Below, in pieces: positions 31,555-32,840 of a DNA stretch of 32,840 bases (positions within the stretch are counted from its first letter, which is position 1; each line of letters begins with the position of its first letter). The DNA comes from Saprospiraceae bacterium (lineage in GTDB: Bacteria; Bacteroidota; Bacteroidia; Chitinophagales; Saprospiraceae). The notes under the pieces are model-generated. The model made no database searches and had not been told where the DNA came from. It saw only the letters and a list, made by a program, of their open reading frames with translations. The translations under genes and the position numbers were made by a program. The DNA lies in the NCBI GenBank assembly GCA_020847915.1, contig JADLBE010000203.1, positions 1 to 32,840 on the forward strand, in the 5' to 3' direction.

Positions 31555-31572
31555 GAATGGGGAATGGGGAAT
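31555..31572. repeat. GGGGAAT heptamer array, mirror copy
   Basis: Reverse complement of 1269-1286. Confidence 0.7.
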
Positions 31573-31649
31573 GCGGATATCACGGTAAAGCGTGGTTATT
31601 CCGGAGAAGTGTGGAACCGAAGTGAAATAAAATATTAATCTTGTTTGCT

Positions 31650-32204
31650 ATGCGTTTGCTCCAATTTTTATCCTTGCTGTTTTTTTTGTTTCTGGCGGCA
31701 TCCTGTTCGAAAAAAGGCACCGTCTCTTATTACAAATCTTCGTCGGACAAGCCGGCGCCCACCTCGCCGTCAAAACCAACAACCACACCACCGGCATCGA
31801 GTGGAACTGTTTCGAAAAAACGCAGGGAAATGGCCGATTATGCGCGAAAATACATCGGAACACCTTACAAATACGCAGGAACCAATCCCAAAACCGGCTT
31901 CGACTGTTCCGGCTTCACCAGTTTTGTTTACAAAGGATTCGGTTTTCCCATCACCCCGGCATCCAGGGGTCAGGCTGTTTTGGGAAATGAAGTCTCCCTC
32001 AGCAAGGTGCAACCAGGAGATCTTGTTTTTTTTGCAGAAAACGGCCGCGACGTTTCACACGTGGCCATGGTGAGCAGGCGCGACGGTAAAAACGTGTACT
32101 GCATCCACAGCACAACCAGCAGGGGCGTCATTGAGGAAAACATTACCACTTCAAAATACTGGCAGCAGCGATTGTTGTACGCCAGAGACGTAATTGGCAA
32201 ATAA
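31650..32204 (+). CDS. NlpC/P60 lipoprotein, mirror copy
   Basis: Reverse complement of 637-1191; identical 184-residue lipoprotein with lipid-attachment Cys19. Confidence 0.93.
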   Translation: MRLLQFLSLLFFLFLAASCSKKGTVSYYKSSSDKPAPTSPSKPTTTPPASSGTVSKKRREMADYARKYIGTPYKYAGTNPKTGFDCSGFTSFVYKGFGFPITPASRGQAVLGNEVSLSKVQPGDLVFFAENGRDVSHVAMVSRRDGKNVYCIHSTTSRGVIEENITTSKYWQQRLLYARDVIGK

Positions 32205-32238
32205 GTTTTTACCTTGGCATGAAACAAAACCGAGAACC

Positions 32239-32802
32239 ATGCTGAAAACGATGTCCCGATTCTGGTGGATGCTGATCCTTCGCGGCCTAGTAGCGCTGCT
32301 TTTTGCCTTTTTTGCATTCACGCGACCTGAGGTCACCTTCACCGCCATGGTGGTTATGCTGGGCGCCTTCTTTCTGGCCGACGGACTGCTGGCGCTTGTT
32401 TTGGGCTGGCAGATGCGTGGGGAAGACGACGAATGGTGGTCGGTATTTCTGGAAGGCGGGCTCGGTGTTGTTTTGGGCCTGTTGGCGCTGCTTCGTCCCG
32501 ACATTGGCGCTGCAACCATGGTGATGTTCATCGCCCTTTGGTGCCTCCTGAGCGGCACTTTTGAGTTTTTCGCCGCCATCAAATTGCGCAAAGAGATTGA
32601 AAACGAATGGATGCTCGGACTGGCCGGTCTCGTTTCCATTGCCCTAGGAGTTTTGATGCTCATCAACCCAACTGCAGGCGCCATATCCATCGTATGGTGG
32701 ATAGGACTCTATGCCGCCATATTCGGCGTGTTTTTCGTGCTTTTAGGCTTACGTTTGCGCAATGTGGGCAACAAAATCAGGGAGAAACTGGGGAATGGTT
32801 AG
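32239..32802 (+). CDS. HdeD-like DUF308 membrane protein, mirror copy
   Basis: Reverse complement of 39-602; identical 187-residue protein. Confidence 0.8.
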   Translation: MLKTMSRFWWMLILRGLVALLFAFFAFTRPEVTFTAMVVMLGAFFLADGLLALVLGWQMRGEDDEWWSVFLEGGLGVVLGLLALLRPDIGAATMVMFIALWCLLSGTFEFFAAIKLRKEIENEWMLGLAGLVSIALGVLMLINPTAGAISIVWWIGLYAAIFGVFFVLLGLRLRNVGNKIREKLGNG

Positions 32803-32840
32803 GTGTTTCACCAGCCACGCCAGCGCATTTTCAACACGCC

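Larger units (their letters stand above)
1..32840. repeat. Window-wide perfect inverted repeat (two 16,420-bp arms, no spacer)
   Basis: The first 20 bases are the reverse complement of the last 20, and every coding region on one arm recurs on the opposite strand at 32841 minus its coordinate with an identical protein. The axis falls between 16420 and 16421. No mismatch was found in any stretch compared. Perfect identity without a loop over this length is expected of a fold-back artefact; a real palindrome of this size would be unstable in a cell and would normally have gathered differences. All features right of the axis mirror those on the left. Confidence 0.97.

Noticed and set aside
16421-32840. 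Second set of paralogous genes
   Set aside because: Every gene, spacer and repeat is identical to the left arm with no substitution seen; these are the same sequence read back.

Overview
The window is one perfect palindrome. Base i is the complement of base 32841-i wherever I compared the two halves: both ends, the centre, every gene and every intergenic repeat. The axis lies between 16420 and 16421, with no spacer, inside GCCGGCTAGCCGGC. There are therefore 16,420 bases of unique sequence, written once forwards (left arm) and once as reverse complement (right arm). The most economical reading is a fold-back join made in assembly, amplification or sequencing at a natural terminator-like hairpin, not two genomic copies. 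Each gene appears twice below; the right-arm entries are mirrors and should not be counted as paralogues.

The organism is very probably a member of Bacteroidota. The evidence is gliding-type ABC genes (gldA/gldF-like), a DUF1460 amidase-like protein, a TIGR02757/DUF2400 protein, a SPOR-OmpA protein, Asp in place of the MurA active-site Cys, starts without clear Shine-Dalgarno sequences, and several -7 boxes of the Bacteroidota type TAnnTTTG. A Saprospiria- or Chitinophagia-like lineage would fit the moderate GC content, but this is only an impression.

Left arm, in order: a DUF308 membrane protein and two NlpC/P60 peptidoglycan hydrolases on the minus strand (39-1942), the second behind a long structured leader; a YafV-type omega-amidase (2191-2961, minus) divergent from an enoyl-CoA hydratase (3021-3791); carA (4001-5086, minus); a small basic coiled-coil protein and a TIGR02757 protein (5341-6480); a SPOR-OmpA protein (6618-7376, minus) divergent from a DUF1460 protein (7563-8399); murA (8741-10057, minus); gldA/gldF-like ABC genes (10312-12081); a short-chain dehydrogenase (12157-12864, minus) divergent from an MlaE-type permease (12948-13703); dapD overlapping an RDD membrane protein (13785-15340); an 80-nt perfect palindrome; and an exported formylglycine-generating-enzyme-like protein (15526-16374) that runs up to the axis. 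Much of the content concerns the cell envelope: peptidoglycan precursor synthesis (murA, dapD), peptidoglycan cleavage or binding (two NlpC/P60, DUF1460, SPOR-OmpA) and lipid or gliding transport (MlaE, GldA/F).

The most unusual biology lies between the genes. Many gene ends run straight into short tandem arrays with a 7-base period (one has 8). In convergent pairs both genes carry the same unit in the same 5'-to-3' sense, so the arrays form inverted repeats, in two cases around a central bidirectional terminator. A second dispersed element is a small hairpin, GTCATCCCGTnAGGGA and relatives, with compensated base changes. A third is a palindrome with core GCCGGCTAGCCGGC, seen 46 nt after two successive stop codons, the second being the point where the window folds back. 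No tRNA, rRNA, CRISPR array, transposase or phage gene was seen.
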